From the NCBI RefSeq assembly GCF_900659865.1, contig NZ_LR213779.1:20592-57211 (forward strand): 36,620 nucleotides of DNA, given 5' to 3'. The DNA comes from Hyella patelloides LEGE 07179. GTDB lineage: Bacteria > Cyanobacteriota > Cyanobacteriia > Cyanobacteriales > Xenococcaceae. Under the pieces are notes generated by a model, which had not been told where the DNA came from, ran no database searches, and saw only the letters and a program-made list of their open reading frames with translations. Below, one piece after another: positions 25,676 through 34,100 of the stretch. Both the position numbers and the translations under genes were made by a program. Each line of letters opens with the position of its first letter. Positions within the stretch are counted from its first letter, which is position 1.

Positions 25676-28327
25676 ATGTCATCGAATGTAACATCAGAAT
25701 CCCTCTGGAATCGAGCCATTGCTCAGTGTTGCCAAGAACCTGTTCATATTCTGGGACATATCCAGCTGTTTGGAGCATTGTTGGCAACGGATGAAAATCT
25801 GGAGCAAATTACCCATGTGTCAGCGAATTTAGCACTCATGTTGGGTCTGACGGAGGACCAAGGAGATGTAACCAGTTACTTGGGGCAGGATTTGCAGAGG
25901 TTGTTGCCTGAGGATTTAATTCATAGACTGCGGAGTGCTTGTGGATTGCCTTGGATTCAGACTCGACGGGAACGAGTTGATATTTATAACATTCAGGGAA
26001 AAGACTTTGAAGTCAGCGTTCATTTTAATGGTCATCGCACACTGATTGAAATAGAGCCTTTGTCTGTGGTTTTGGAACGCCCCACTACCCTGATGCCCCG
26101 AATGATGTCACTGCTTCAAAGCTTGGACAGTTCAGAGATGCTTCTGGCTGCTATCACTGAGGAGTTGCGAAATACAACGGGCTTCGATAGGGTTATGGCT
26201 TATCAGTTTCTCCAGGATGGATCTGGGGAAGTTGTGGCAGAATCCCTCTCCAATGACATGGAGTCTTTTCTAGGGTTGCGATTTCCTGCGACCGATATTC
26301 CAGACTTGTCTAGATCGCTTTTCCTTAAAACCTCGCTGCGGGTGATTCCAGATATTGATGCGACACCCGTTCCCCTGTTAGCTTGGGACTCTGACGAAGA
26401 ACCCTTAGACCTCTCTCTGGCTGAAATTCGCGGTGCCTCCACCTTCCATACCCAGCATTACTTACGTGGAATGGGTGTCCAGAGCAGTATGACCCTGGCA
26501 ATTACCAATGGGGAAAAACTGTGGGGGCTGTTTGCACTGCATCATACTCAACCAAGATTACTCTCCTCAGAATTTCGGACAGCACTCGATCTCTGCGGAA
26601 TGCTGTTTTCCTTACAATTGCAGCAAACTATTACTACCGAGCACTTCTATATCCGTAAACAAGCAGCCAGGGTGCTCGCCCAAACCTTTACCCAGGTAAA
26701 ACAAACCTCTAACACTTCTAACAAACGAGAAAAAGTCCTGAATCAATCCTGGCAAACCCTTGTGTCCAAAGTTCTGCCGCAACTATGCAAGCTGCTTGAA
26801 GCTGATGGTCTATCCTTTGTGGTTGACCAAAAGATCTTCACATCCTATGGCCACGTTCCCCCTGAGCCATCCATTCTGGCTTTGATTAACCATCAGCCAT
26901 TCCAGGAAAAAGTCCACTCCGAGACTGGAATCGTAACCGTTGAGAGCTTCGCACTGCTAGAACTATCTAGGACAGAATCACTCCCCGACAGTGTGTCAGT
27001 CCCTGTGGACTGGGGCGAAAGTGCAGGTGGTGGATTCTTTTTGCTGCAATATCATGCGAACCATTATTTTGTCTTCTTCAGGAATGAGCTGAGTAGTGAG
27101 GTGAAGTGGGCGGGGAATCCTGACCAGCAAGAACTCATTGCAACGGATACTAGGGATTCTGAGTTCCAGTTTTCTCCCCAGCGATCATTTGAGATGTATC
27201 AAGAGATTGTTCGAGGACACTGCCGCCCCTGGAGTCGTCATGATTTGGCTGTCATTTTAGAACTCAAGGCATCACTGAATCACGAGATCGTTATGTTTCT
27301 TCAGCAACAACAAAACTTGCTGATTGCAGAGCTAAAGCACCGAGTCAAAAATACTTTGGCTCTGATCCGCTCCGTCGTGAACCAGACCAGCCGCTCCCAA
27401 ACGTCTCTTGCGGACTATATCAACGTATTAGAGCAACGCATTGCAGCACTGGGGCTAGCCCATGAATTACTAAGCCATTCGGGGACAGAATGGCCCAATC
27501 TTGAGGATATTTTGACTATCGAACTCCGCCCTTACTTATCTGATGAGTTTGAGTGTGGTAAGCAGGCTCAACTCAACGGACCAAAGGTCAAACTAAGTAG
27601 TAACTTTATCCCCACCTTTATCTTGGTCATCCATGAATTAGTCTCCAATGCGGTGAAATATGGAGCCTTGTCCGTTCCAGAGGGCAAGGTTATAGTGAAC
27701 TGGCAGCAAGTGAATGGCGGAGCTAGCATTTACTGGAGAGAAGTTAACGGTCCCAGGGTATACCTACCTCAAAAACGAGGCTTTGGCTGTGAGTTGCTTG
27801 AACGCGCGATTCCTTACGAATTCGGTGGAGAAGCAACTTTGCGCTTCCTATCTACAGGCGTTGAAGCGGATTTCTGGTTACCCCAGGATTTACTAGAGTG
27901 GGTTTCTCTTAACCCAAAACTCCAGCAGCACGATTCAGTTCAACAGGTTAAGAAAACTGTTAATCCCTATCTAAGAAAAGGGGCATCGCTGCTCGTAGAG
28001 GATAGCATGCTGATTGCGATGGAGCTAGAACATACCCTAAAGAAACTCGGCTTTGAGCAGGTTGACTCCGCACCTAACGTTGCTCGTGCGCTGGAACTGC
28101 TGGAGCAAAATCAATACCGTATCTGTTGGTTAGACATCGATCTTAAACACGAAACCAGCTTTGCTCTGGCATATGAACTCCAGAATCGGCAAATTCCCTT
28201 TGCATTTACAACGGGATATGACTCCAAGTTCACTTTGCCAAATGATTTAAAATCTGTAACGTTACTTAAGAAACCCTTAAATTCAGCAAAAATAATCGAC
28301 ACCCTTAATAGAATACTAAAGACTTAG
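25676..28327 (+). CDS. Bacteriophytochrome histidine kinase (HWE type) with fused receiver
   Basis: An 883-aa red/far-red photoreceptor kinase. The PAS domain (about 15-125) has Cys18 in CCQEPVHILG at the place of the biliverdin-binding Cys of bacteriophytochromes. The GAF domain (about 145-320) has FPATDIPDLSRSL with Asp207 of the PxSDIP motif; the chromophore His region is unusual (ASTFHTQHYLRGMGV, no GAF Cys). PHY domain: about 335-530; the tongue reads SPQRSFEMYQE, with Gln where PRxSF has Arg. The HWE/HisKA_2 kinase (about 540-735) has His555 in AELKHRVKNTLAL and N658 in HELVSNAVKYG. The C-terminal receiver (about 770-883) has phospho-acceptor Asp820 (CWLDIDL) and a KKP lysine. The short form of the family lacks a separate output domain, so signalling probably runs through phosphotransfer. 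The next gene, a lone receiver, is a natural partner. ATG 25676 is a reasonable start. Confidence 0.92.
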   Translation: MSSNVTSESLWNRAIAQCCQEPVHILGHIQLFGALLATDENLEQITHVSANLALMLGLTEDQGDVTSYLGQDLQRLLPEDLIHRLRSACGLPWIQTRRERVDIYNIQGKDFEVSVHFNGHRTLIEIEPLSVVLERPTTLMPRMMSLLQSLDSSEMLLAAITEELRNTTGFDRVMAYQFLQDGSGEVVAESLSNDMESFLGLRFPATDIPDLSRSLFLKTSLRVIPDIDATPVPLLAWDSDEEPLDLSLAEIRGASTFHTQHYLRGMGVQSSMTLAITNGEKLWGLFALHHTQPRLLSSEFRTALDLCGMLFSLQLQQTITTEHFYIRKQAARVLAQTFTQVKQTSNTSNKREKVLNQSWQTLVSKVLPQLCKLLEADGLSFVVDQKIFTSYGHVPPEPSILALINHQPFQEKVHSETGIVTVESFALLELSRTESLPDSVSVPVDWGESAGGGFFLLQYHANHYFVFFRNELSSEVKWAGNPDQQELIATDTRDSEFQFSPQRSFEMYQEIVRGHCRPWSRHDLAVILELKASLNHEIVMFLQQQQNLLIAELKHRVKNTLALIRSVVNQTSRSQTSLADYINVLEQRIAALGLAHELLSHSGTEWPNLEDILTIELRPYLSDEFECGKQAQLNGPKVKLSSNFIPTFILVIHELVSNAVKYGALSVPEGKVIVNWQQVNGGASIYWREVNGPRVYLPQKRGFGCELLERAIPYEFGGEATLRFLSTGVEADFWLPQDLLEWVSLNPKLQQHDSVQQVKKTVNPYLRKGASLLVEDSMLIAMELEHTLKKLGFEQVDSAPNVARALELLEQNQYRICWLDIDLKHETSFALAYELQNRQIPFAFTTGYDSKFTLPNDLKSVTLLKKPLNSAKIIDTLNRILKT

Positions 28328-28426
28328 TTTTAATTCAATTTTTTGATCTTAATCTTATTAGTACCGTAGAATCCTGTTTCCTATAGATAAGTCGCGGTGC
28401 GTCCAGCTAATACAACGGAGAATACT

Positions 28427-28828
28427 ATGGGAACTATACTTATTTGCGAAGATGATATTCCTTTAGCTGCTTATTGGCGACAGTTGCTAGAAGCTAAAAA
28501 CCATATCGTTTACTGTAGTGCAACGGTTTCCCAAGCCTTGCAGTTGGCTGACAAGATATTTCCTGACTTGATTATTACCGATATGATGATTCGGAAAAAT
28601 GAAAAATTTCTGCCCGAAGGGGGGCTTACTCTAGTTAACCAATTGCGCTCTAGAGTCCAACACTCTATTCCTGTTATCTGTGTTAGTGGCTATCGACCAA
28701 GCAGCTACAATCTTCTTCCTGCACTAGAGATTGCTAAGACAATGAAAGTTGACCTGACACTCTATAAGCCAATCACTCCAAAAAAACTTTTAGACGAAGT
28801 TCACAAGTTACTAGCGCGTCTAGACTAA
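28427..28828 (+). CDS. Stand-alone response-regulator receiver domain
   Basis: A 133-aa single-domain CheY-like protein with no output domain. Acidic pocket D9/D10 (ICEDD), phospho-acceptor D52 (LIITDMMI), switch Ser87 (ICVSGY) and Lys114 (LYKP) are all present, so it should be phosphorylatable. I start it at ATG 28427, because GGAG at 28417-28420 is well spaced; an in-frame GTG at 28397 has no such site. It lies 99 nt after the phytochrome gene in the same direction, so it probably takes phosphate from that kinase, which already has its own fused receiver. An insert around RKNEKFLPEGG after D52 lengthens the beta3-alpha3 loop. Confidence 0.88.
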   Translation: MGTILICEDDIPLAAYWRQLLEAKNHIVYCSATVSQALQLADKIFPDLIITDMMIRKNEKFLPEGGLTLVNQLRSRVQHSIPVICVSGYRPSSYNLLPALEIAKTMKVDLTLYKPITPKKLLDEVHKLLARLD

Positions 28829-28963
28829 TTTGGGTAGTGTTGCAAAAAATTTGAGAGGATGTACGAAAAGTCTAAAATGTAACTTCTAACTGGACTTTCG
28901 GAATTCGAGCAACAAAATAGGATAGAATGATTGAAATATCTTGCTTTTACTTGAATTAGAACT

Positions 28964-29020
28964 GCGATCGGCCTTCGACTGGCACTGCGCGCACCGCGAA
29001 GCGGATCTCTTCGAGATCGC
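28964..29020. repeat. GCGATC...GATCGC palindromic repeat (57 bp)
   Basis: It begins GCGATC and ends GATCGC. The interior has CTGGCACTGCGCGCACCGCG and TCTCTTCGAGA, which can pair partly. It shares CTGGCACT with the copy at 19211-19243. It ends 5 nt before the start codon of the IS701-like fragment, so it inserted into that element's leader or came with it. The 135 nt to its left, after the receiver gene, show nothing. Confidence 0.5.
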
Positions 29021-29025
29021 TTTCC

Positions 29026-29313
29026 ATGAAAGAAATAACCCTTGAAGCCTTACCCCCATGTTTTGAGAAATGGTGTATAAAGTTTGATGATTTATGGCAA
29101 ACGAAAGGTCAGAAAAAAGGATTTTGTTGTTATTTAGCGGGATTATTAGGGGAAAGTAAACGGAAAAATATTTCCCAAATTACTGAAAATATAATTGGTT
29201 CTTCATAGAGTAATATTCACCATTTTCTTAGTGAATCAAAATGGTCAGTAGAAAAAATAAATGAGCGTCGTTTAGAAATCATAAATAAACGTAATCAGAC
29301 AAGAATCAGAAAA
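29026..29313 (+). pseudogene. N-terminal fragment of an IS701-like transposase
   Basis: The frame from ATG 29026 reads KEITLEALPPCFEKWCIKF, DDLWQTKGQKKGF, then YLAGLLGESKRKNISQITEN, typical of the N-terminus of IS701/DDE-superfamily transposases in cyanobacteria. TAG at 29206-29208 interrupts it where a Tyr is expected, and the frame goes on (SNIHHFLSESKWSVEKINER) to 29313. There the terminal repeat of another element begins, and the catalytic DDE part is absent. It is a relic interrupted or truncated by the next element. Confidence 0.75.
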
Positions 29314-29383
29314 GGGAGCAGGTCACTTTCGTTAGAACAAAAGAACTAACGCTATAATCAAGCATAGTTATAAAAGAAAATGA

Positions 29384-30475
29384 ATGACACCTGAAGAAGA
29401 AAAAGAGCTAACAGAACACATCAATGCGATCGCTCAAATTCTGTACAGGCAAGCTAAACCAGAGCAAATAGAAACTTTAGCTAAAATTGAGGAAACAGTT
29501 AGAGAACAAATACTCGAACATATAAGTCCTAAAATTGGCATTTTTTTAGCCAAAAAAGAACAGGAACAAATGTAGGGCGGAAAAAAACTGTCAGAAGTAT
29601 CCTCGGAAAACTAAGATTGAGTGAAAAACAAGGTGTAATTCTGAATCTCAAACCTTATCAAAGAATTAGTCCATATTTAACCGAATGCTGCCTCAGAGCT
29701 AGTGCCAATGTATCCTACGAAAATGCAGCACAAGACATAGCACGTTACACGGGAATGAAAGTTTCAGGCAAAACTCAGCAAAGATTAGTTCATCGATATC
29801 AGTTTAATGATTCTGAGTGTGAATCAAAAATAGCTGAAATTAGTGTAGACGGTGGCAAGGTACGTTTGAGAACAGAAACCAAAGGAGAGGCTTGTATTTG
29901 GCGAGACAGAAGAAGCTGTCTGCATCGATACTCAATGCCGAATCGCATGGTTTCAAGAGAACGAACAACTGGTTGGATGGGTTAATCATCAGTCTTTTGA
30001 CGTAATCCTCAATTGTTTGGGAGATGGTCATCAAGGAATTTGGAATCTCATCAACCAGTTCAATCCTCAAGGAAAAACAAGGCAGATTCTCGACTGGTTT
30101 CATTTAGTTGAAAATCTTTACAAAGTAGGAGGTTCACTCAAGCGCATCGCTCAAGGTAAACAATTACTATGGCAAGGAAAAGTAGATGAAACTCTAGCTT
30201 TATTCTCATCTTTGAAGAAGAAAGCAGCGCAGAATTTTTGTACTTATCTACAAAATCATCGTCACCGTATTGTGAATTATGAATATTATCAAGCTGAAAA
30301 TATCTGTTCTGTTGCTTCAGGGGCAGTCGAATCAACAGTTAAACAAATTGATAGAAGACTAAAGATTTCAGGAGCGCAATGGAAAATCGAGAATGTGCCA
30401 CAGGTTTTAAAACATCGATGTGTGACGCGAAGCTAATCCTTTAGGGCTTATCTCAATAATTCTCTTTCCGCCTAA
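29384..30475 (+). pseudogene. ISKra4-family transposase, frameshifted and interrupted
   Basis: Piece 1 (29384-29575, 63 aa) is the small helical N-terminal region. The frame then moves by -1 near the A-run at 29552-29557, giving NVGRKKTVRSILGKLRLSEK. Piece 2 (to about 29900) has YQRISPYLTECCLRASANVS and TQQRLVHRYQF. A second frameshift between about 29890 and 29925 leads to piece 3 (EEAVCIDTQCRIAWFQENEQ, LDWFHLVENLYKV, GAVESTVKQIDRRLKISGAQ). The first shift could be programmed, but the A-run is not in the usual slippery phase. The second is a mutation. The last codons (AYLNNSLSA, stop at 30473-30475) are cut off by a 24-bp repeat insertion with an in-frame TAA. Not functional. Confidence 0.82.
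30422..30445. repeat. 24-bp CCTTTAGGG-family micro-insertion in the transposase
   Basis: The transposase tail ...KHRC is followed by 24 extra bases (starting GTGACGCGAAGC, ending CCTTTAGG). Then the expected family ending resumes in the same frame as AYLNNSLSA. The insert carries an in-frame TAA at 30434-30436. Boundaries are ambiguous by one or two bases because G repeats at the edge. It shares GCGAAGC and TCCTTTAGGG with the 30-bp repeats at 7491 and 7602. Confidence 0.75.
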
Positions 30476-30511
30476 TAGTATTCTTGTTCTGACAAATTTG
30501 ACCTGCTCCCA

Positions 30512-30859
30512 ATGGGAACATTACTACAACAACTCGATCTTACTTCCGAACAGTCTCAACAAATTGAAGCTATCCGAGAACAGTCTCGCACAGAAAACGA
30601 TACTTTATATCAAGAAATGCAAGCAAATCGGTCACAAATGCGATCGCATCGCGCCTCGCCTTGGGCGAGATCGCTTTTTACTGATGATGCTTCCTCTGAG
30701 CAATTACGACAACAACATCAAAAAATTCCAGATTTATCTCAACAATTAGGAGATCGTCGCTTTGAAATGATGCTGCAAGTTAGAGAAGTTTTAACTCCCG
30801 AACAACGTACCCAAATGGCAACATTAATGTCACAATATCAAGGAAGAAGAGGCAACTGA
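30512..30859 (+). pseudogene. 5'-truncated Spy/CpxP-like protein gene with an in-frame repeat
   Basis: The frame encodes 115 aa with the LTxxQ-type repeats of Spy/CpxP periplasmic chaperone and metal-sensor proteins: QQLDLTSEQSQQIEAIREQ at the start and VREVLTPEQRTQMATLMSQY at the end. The expected signal peptide is missing, because the IS right end lies 1 nt before the ATG. Any product would therefore stay in the cytosol. The middle contains RSHRASPWARS, encoded by the palindromic repeat 30640-30674 and out of character with the Gln/Glu-rich helices on both sides. It could still be translated from an IS-borne promoter, but there is no Shine-Dalgarno. Confidence 0.68.
30640..30674. repeat. 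GCGATC...GATCGC palindromic repeat inside a coding frame
   Basis: GCGATCGC at the left and GATCGC at the right enclose CTCGCC-ttg-GGCGAG (30655-30669), a 6-bp stem. It is the third copy of this module type in the window. It keeps the reading frame of the Spy-like gene open and adds about 11-12 codons. Confidence 0.65.
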
Positions 30860-30888
30860 TAAGTTGAATAATTAAAACCATCTTCTAT

Positions 30889-30940
30889 AAGCGATCGCAT
30901 TAAGGAGGATTTACCATTATGAGAATAGCGATCGCTTTTT
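30889..30940 (+). terminator. HIP1-based hairpin followed by a T-run
   Basis: AAGCGATCGC (30889-30898) is the perfect inverse of GCGATCGCTT (30928-30937), 29 nt apart, and is followed by TTT. It lies 30 nt after the Spy-like frame and can act as its terminator. The loop contains AAGGAGG (30903-30909) and ATG (30919) opening a 9-codon frame (MRIAIAFC-stop), a curiosity that is probably not a gene. Confidence 0.5.
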
Positions 30941-31109
30941 GTTGATATTTTATCTATCTTCACAGCTATTTTTTAATTTTTTTATACACTTAAAAAGCAA
31001 TAAATAATGCGACATTCGATTTTGTAGGCTTGTTTAAGCATAAGCTTAAGAAATAGAACAGTACTATATTAATAACAAATTTTTTTATCTATATTTTTTT
31101 AATAACTTG

Positions 31110-34100
31110 ATGTTTACTTTTTTAAGCCGACGCTGGGGTTTATCTTCTAGGGAAGGGAGTTTATTAATTCAACTGCTATTGTTAGCGACGACGATTTTGG
31201 CTTATAGCGTCATGTCTATGGCGATCGCAAATTCTTTGTTTGTTAACTATGTAGGCGCAAATTCGCTACCTTTAGCTTTTATTCTAATTGGTTTGTGTTC
31301 TATGCCCGCTTATGGGCTATTTTCTACGGCGATCGATCTTTATAGTCGTCCTAAGCTGTTTCGCTCCGTTTTACTATTTTCTATTGCGATCGTTATTGGT
31401 TTACGTTGCTTACTCAATCTGGATTCGATTGCGGTTTATTATGGGTTGTTAATCGCAGTTTTTTTCCAGTGGGATTTTTATAATAATATTCTTTATCCGA
31501 GTTTGGTCATAGATTATTTTACAAGTCTTGAGTATAAGCGTTATACCCCTTTTATTGGTATTGCTCAAGCTGTGGGAACTTTGATCGGGGGTGGTATGAC
31601 TATTGCGTTGTCGCAATATTTACGAACTAGGGATTTATTGTGGGGTTTACCACTGGTTTTAGCGATCTCTTTTTGTCAAATTCTCTATCTGGAAAAGTCT
31701 CAACCACGGTTAGATCTAGTTAAACCAAAAGAAAAAACCAGCTTGATTGCTTCAGTGAAAAATTTCCCTAAGTTAACCCAAGAATACCCTTTGGTGTTGT
31801 TGCTGGCTGGCAGTAGTTTTTTATTAGTAATTATTTATCTTAGTTCCGAGTTTCTCTGGTTTAACATTTACGGTAATTCTTTTAGCGAGCAAGAGTTAAC
31901 CAGCTTTTTAGGCTTGATGCGGATTGTGATTAGTTTGGTACAGGTAGCAGTGCTTTATGGTGTAACTCGCCCTCTATTACAATTTTGTGGGGTAGCGAAT
32001 CTCAATGGAGTTTATCCTGTAACAACTTTACTCAGTTTTGCTGGTTTGCTGCTCAACTTTAAGTTACCTTCTGCTATTGGCTTACACATCAATGGAGATG
32101 CTCTTTATAAAGGAATCAATTTACCAATCCACCAACTAAATTACAATGCAATTCCTTCAGAGTTTCGGGGGAGAGTGCGAGCCTTAAGCGATGGCTTGAT
32201 TTATGCTGTGGGGTTAACCCTAGCAGGAATCGTATTATGGGTTGCTCATAATTATCTCTCTTTAGTGCAAATTACTTGGATAGCTGCTAGTTTGACGGTG
32301 CTATTACTGTTAGTGCGCTTCCCAATGGGAAAATACTACGCCCAAAGCTTAGAACAGATGATTCGAGGGAATACAATCGATCTAGATGAATTAGCCAGAG
32401 AAGGAATTCAATTACCCTCCCAGTCTCAAGATGCCATCAGGGAAATGTTAACTAGTAGCGATCGCTATGTCCAGCTTAAAGGATTGGAATTAGCGGGTAA
32501 TTTAGGGCAATTAAGCGATTTTTTCGCAGAAATTAGCCCAATTTTAGCAACTGCTGACGATGAAATTCGAGATGCCATCGTTAAGCTCTTAGCAACAGCT
32601 AGCGAAGTAGAAATTCTCTTTAAACAGCTATTAGCAGAAGAATCAGCTATTACCTATATAACTGCTTGGGAATTAGCAATTAACAAGGCTTACTCGTTAC
32701 CAAAACCCAAAATTGAGTTTTCCTCCCCCAAGACAACTACTACTACTGCTACTGTGACGAATAACTATTACGCCATAGTAAGAGATTGCGATCTTGCCAC
32801 TTTAGCTGCTGAAATTGAACCAGCAAACTTAACTGTCAGCGAACAAAAATCCTTAATCAGAGCCGTATCTTGGAGTAATCAATCCCAAGCTATTTTTTTA
32901 CTTTCAAAAATACTCGAACAAGGTTCAGAAGAACTTAAATACCAGACTCTTAAAGCTTTAACTAACTTTGCAACTCAGGGTAACGAACAATTAGCCCAAA
33001 TTGCTACTGAATACATCGAACATTCTGAACCCTCAATCAGAATTACTGCCTGGAAAATTATTGAACTGAGCCACTGCGAATCAATTTTATCTGACTTGAC
33101 ATGGGGTTTAGCCGACACCAATCCTAGAGTCAGACAACAAATAGCTAGCTCTTTAGCAGCCTATGGCAAAGCAGGATTATTATTAGCACGAGAAAGTTTA
33201 GCATCTGGCGATCGCAATGTGGTCGATACAGCGATCGCAGCTATTGGCAAAATAGGTACGAGACAAGCTACCGATATCCTTTATAAATACCTAACTCCCG
33301 ACTTTACCCAACTGAGCCGAACCCAAAAATGGCGACAACAAATACCCACTGATGATGCTACCTGGAAACCCTTAAAAATTGCGGTTGCAGATTATCAACA
33401 AAGACTAATTCAAAAAGTACTTTATATCCTCTCCTGTTTAGGGCGTTCTCGCACGGTTAACTCAATCAACCAAATTCTTGCTAGCCGAAATGAAACAGAT
33501 ATTGCCAATGCAGTGGAAGTTCTCGCTTCAATGCAACAACGTCGTTTTGTGGTTCCTTTGATACCTATCCTAGAGCAACAGTTAAAATCTGCCACCATAA
33601 CCCCCATTAAGGCTGATGCTCAATGGCTCAAAAACAAAGGTTATAAAATTCTTTTAGAAGCTCTCGCAACTAGCGATCGCTGGCTCAAATCTAGTGCCTT
33701 AATCGCCCTTGCAAGCATACCCAGTAACGCCTTAAGCGATAACGATCCCGTAGTGCAAGCGATCGCTAAAGACCTATTTACTCCCAATCAAGCCCCCAAT
33801 AACACTCTAATGAATCGTTTACTCCTGCTGAAAGAAGTCTCTCTCTTTAAAAACCTTTCCCTAGATGAATTACTCGCCATAGAAAAAGCCCTGATTCCCG
33901 AACAAGTATTAACCAATCAAACCATTTATACCGAAGGTAGTTGGGGTTCTCACTTTTATATTGTTGCCGAAGGTAGAGTAAAACTAACTAAACAAGTGGA
34001 ATCACAACCCCAGGAAATCAAACAAGTGGCTCAAGGTCAATATTTTGGGGAAATCGCCATTTTTGATGATGCACCGCGTTGGGATACGGCAACGGCTCTA

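Larger units (their letters stand above)
29314..30510 (+). mobile_element. ISKra4-like insertion sequence, about 1.2 kb
   Basis: GGGAGCAGGTCA (29314-29325) is exactly inverted as TGACCTGCTCCC (30499-30510), and similarity continues inward (GTTAGAACAA against TTGTTCTGAC). The element carries one transposase in pieces. No clear target duplication is seen: AAAA lies to the left and AATGGG to the right. The left flank is the IS701-like fragment and the right flank is the Spy-like gene, so a deletion may have removed the original flanks. Size and protein fit the smaller ISKra4-family members. Confidence 0.78.

Noticed and set aside
25569-25787. Minus-strand 72-aa ORF across the phytochrome start
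   Set aside because: It overlaps the conserved N-terminus of the phytochrome antisense and shows no family motif.
28397-28426. GTG start giving a 143-aa receiver protein
   Set aside because: The ATG at 28427 has a well-spaced GGAG and begins right at the receiver fold; the extra ten residues have no counterpart in the family.
30017-30436. A separate 139-aa gene
   Set aside because: It is the C-terminal piece of the frameshifted ISKra4-like transposase; the same frame continues upstream with family sequence and has no real start.
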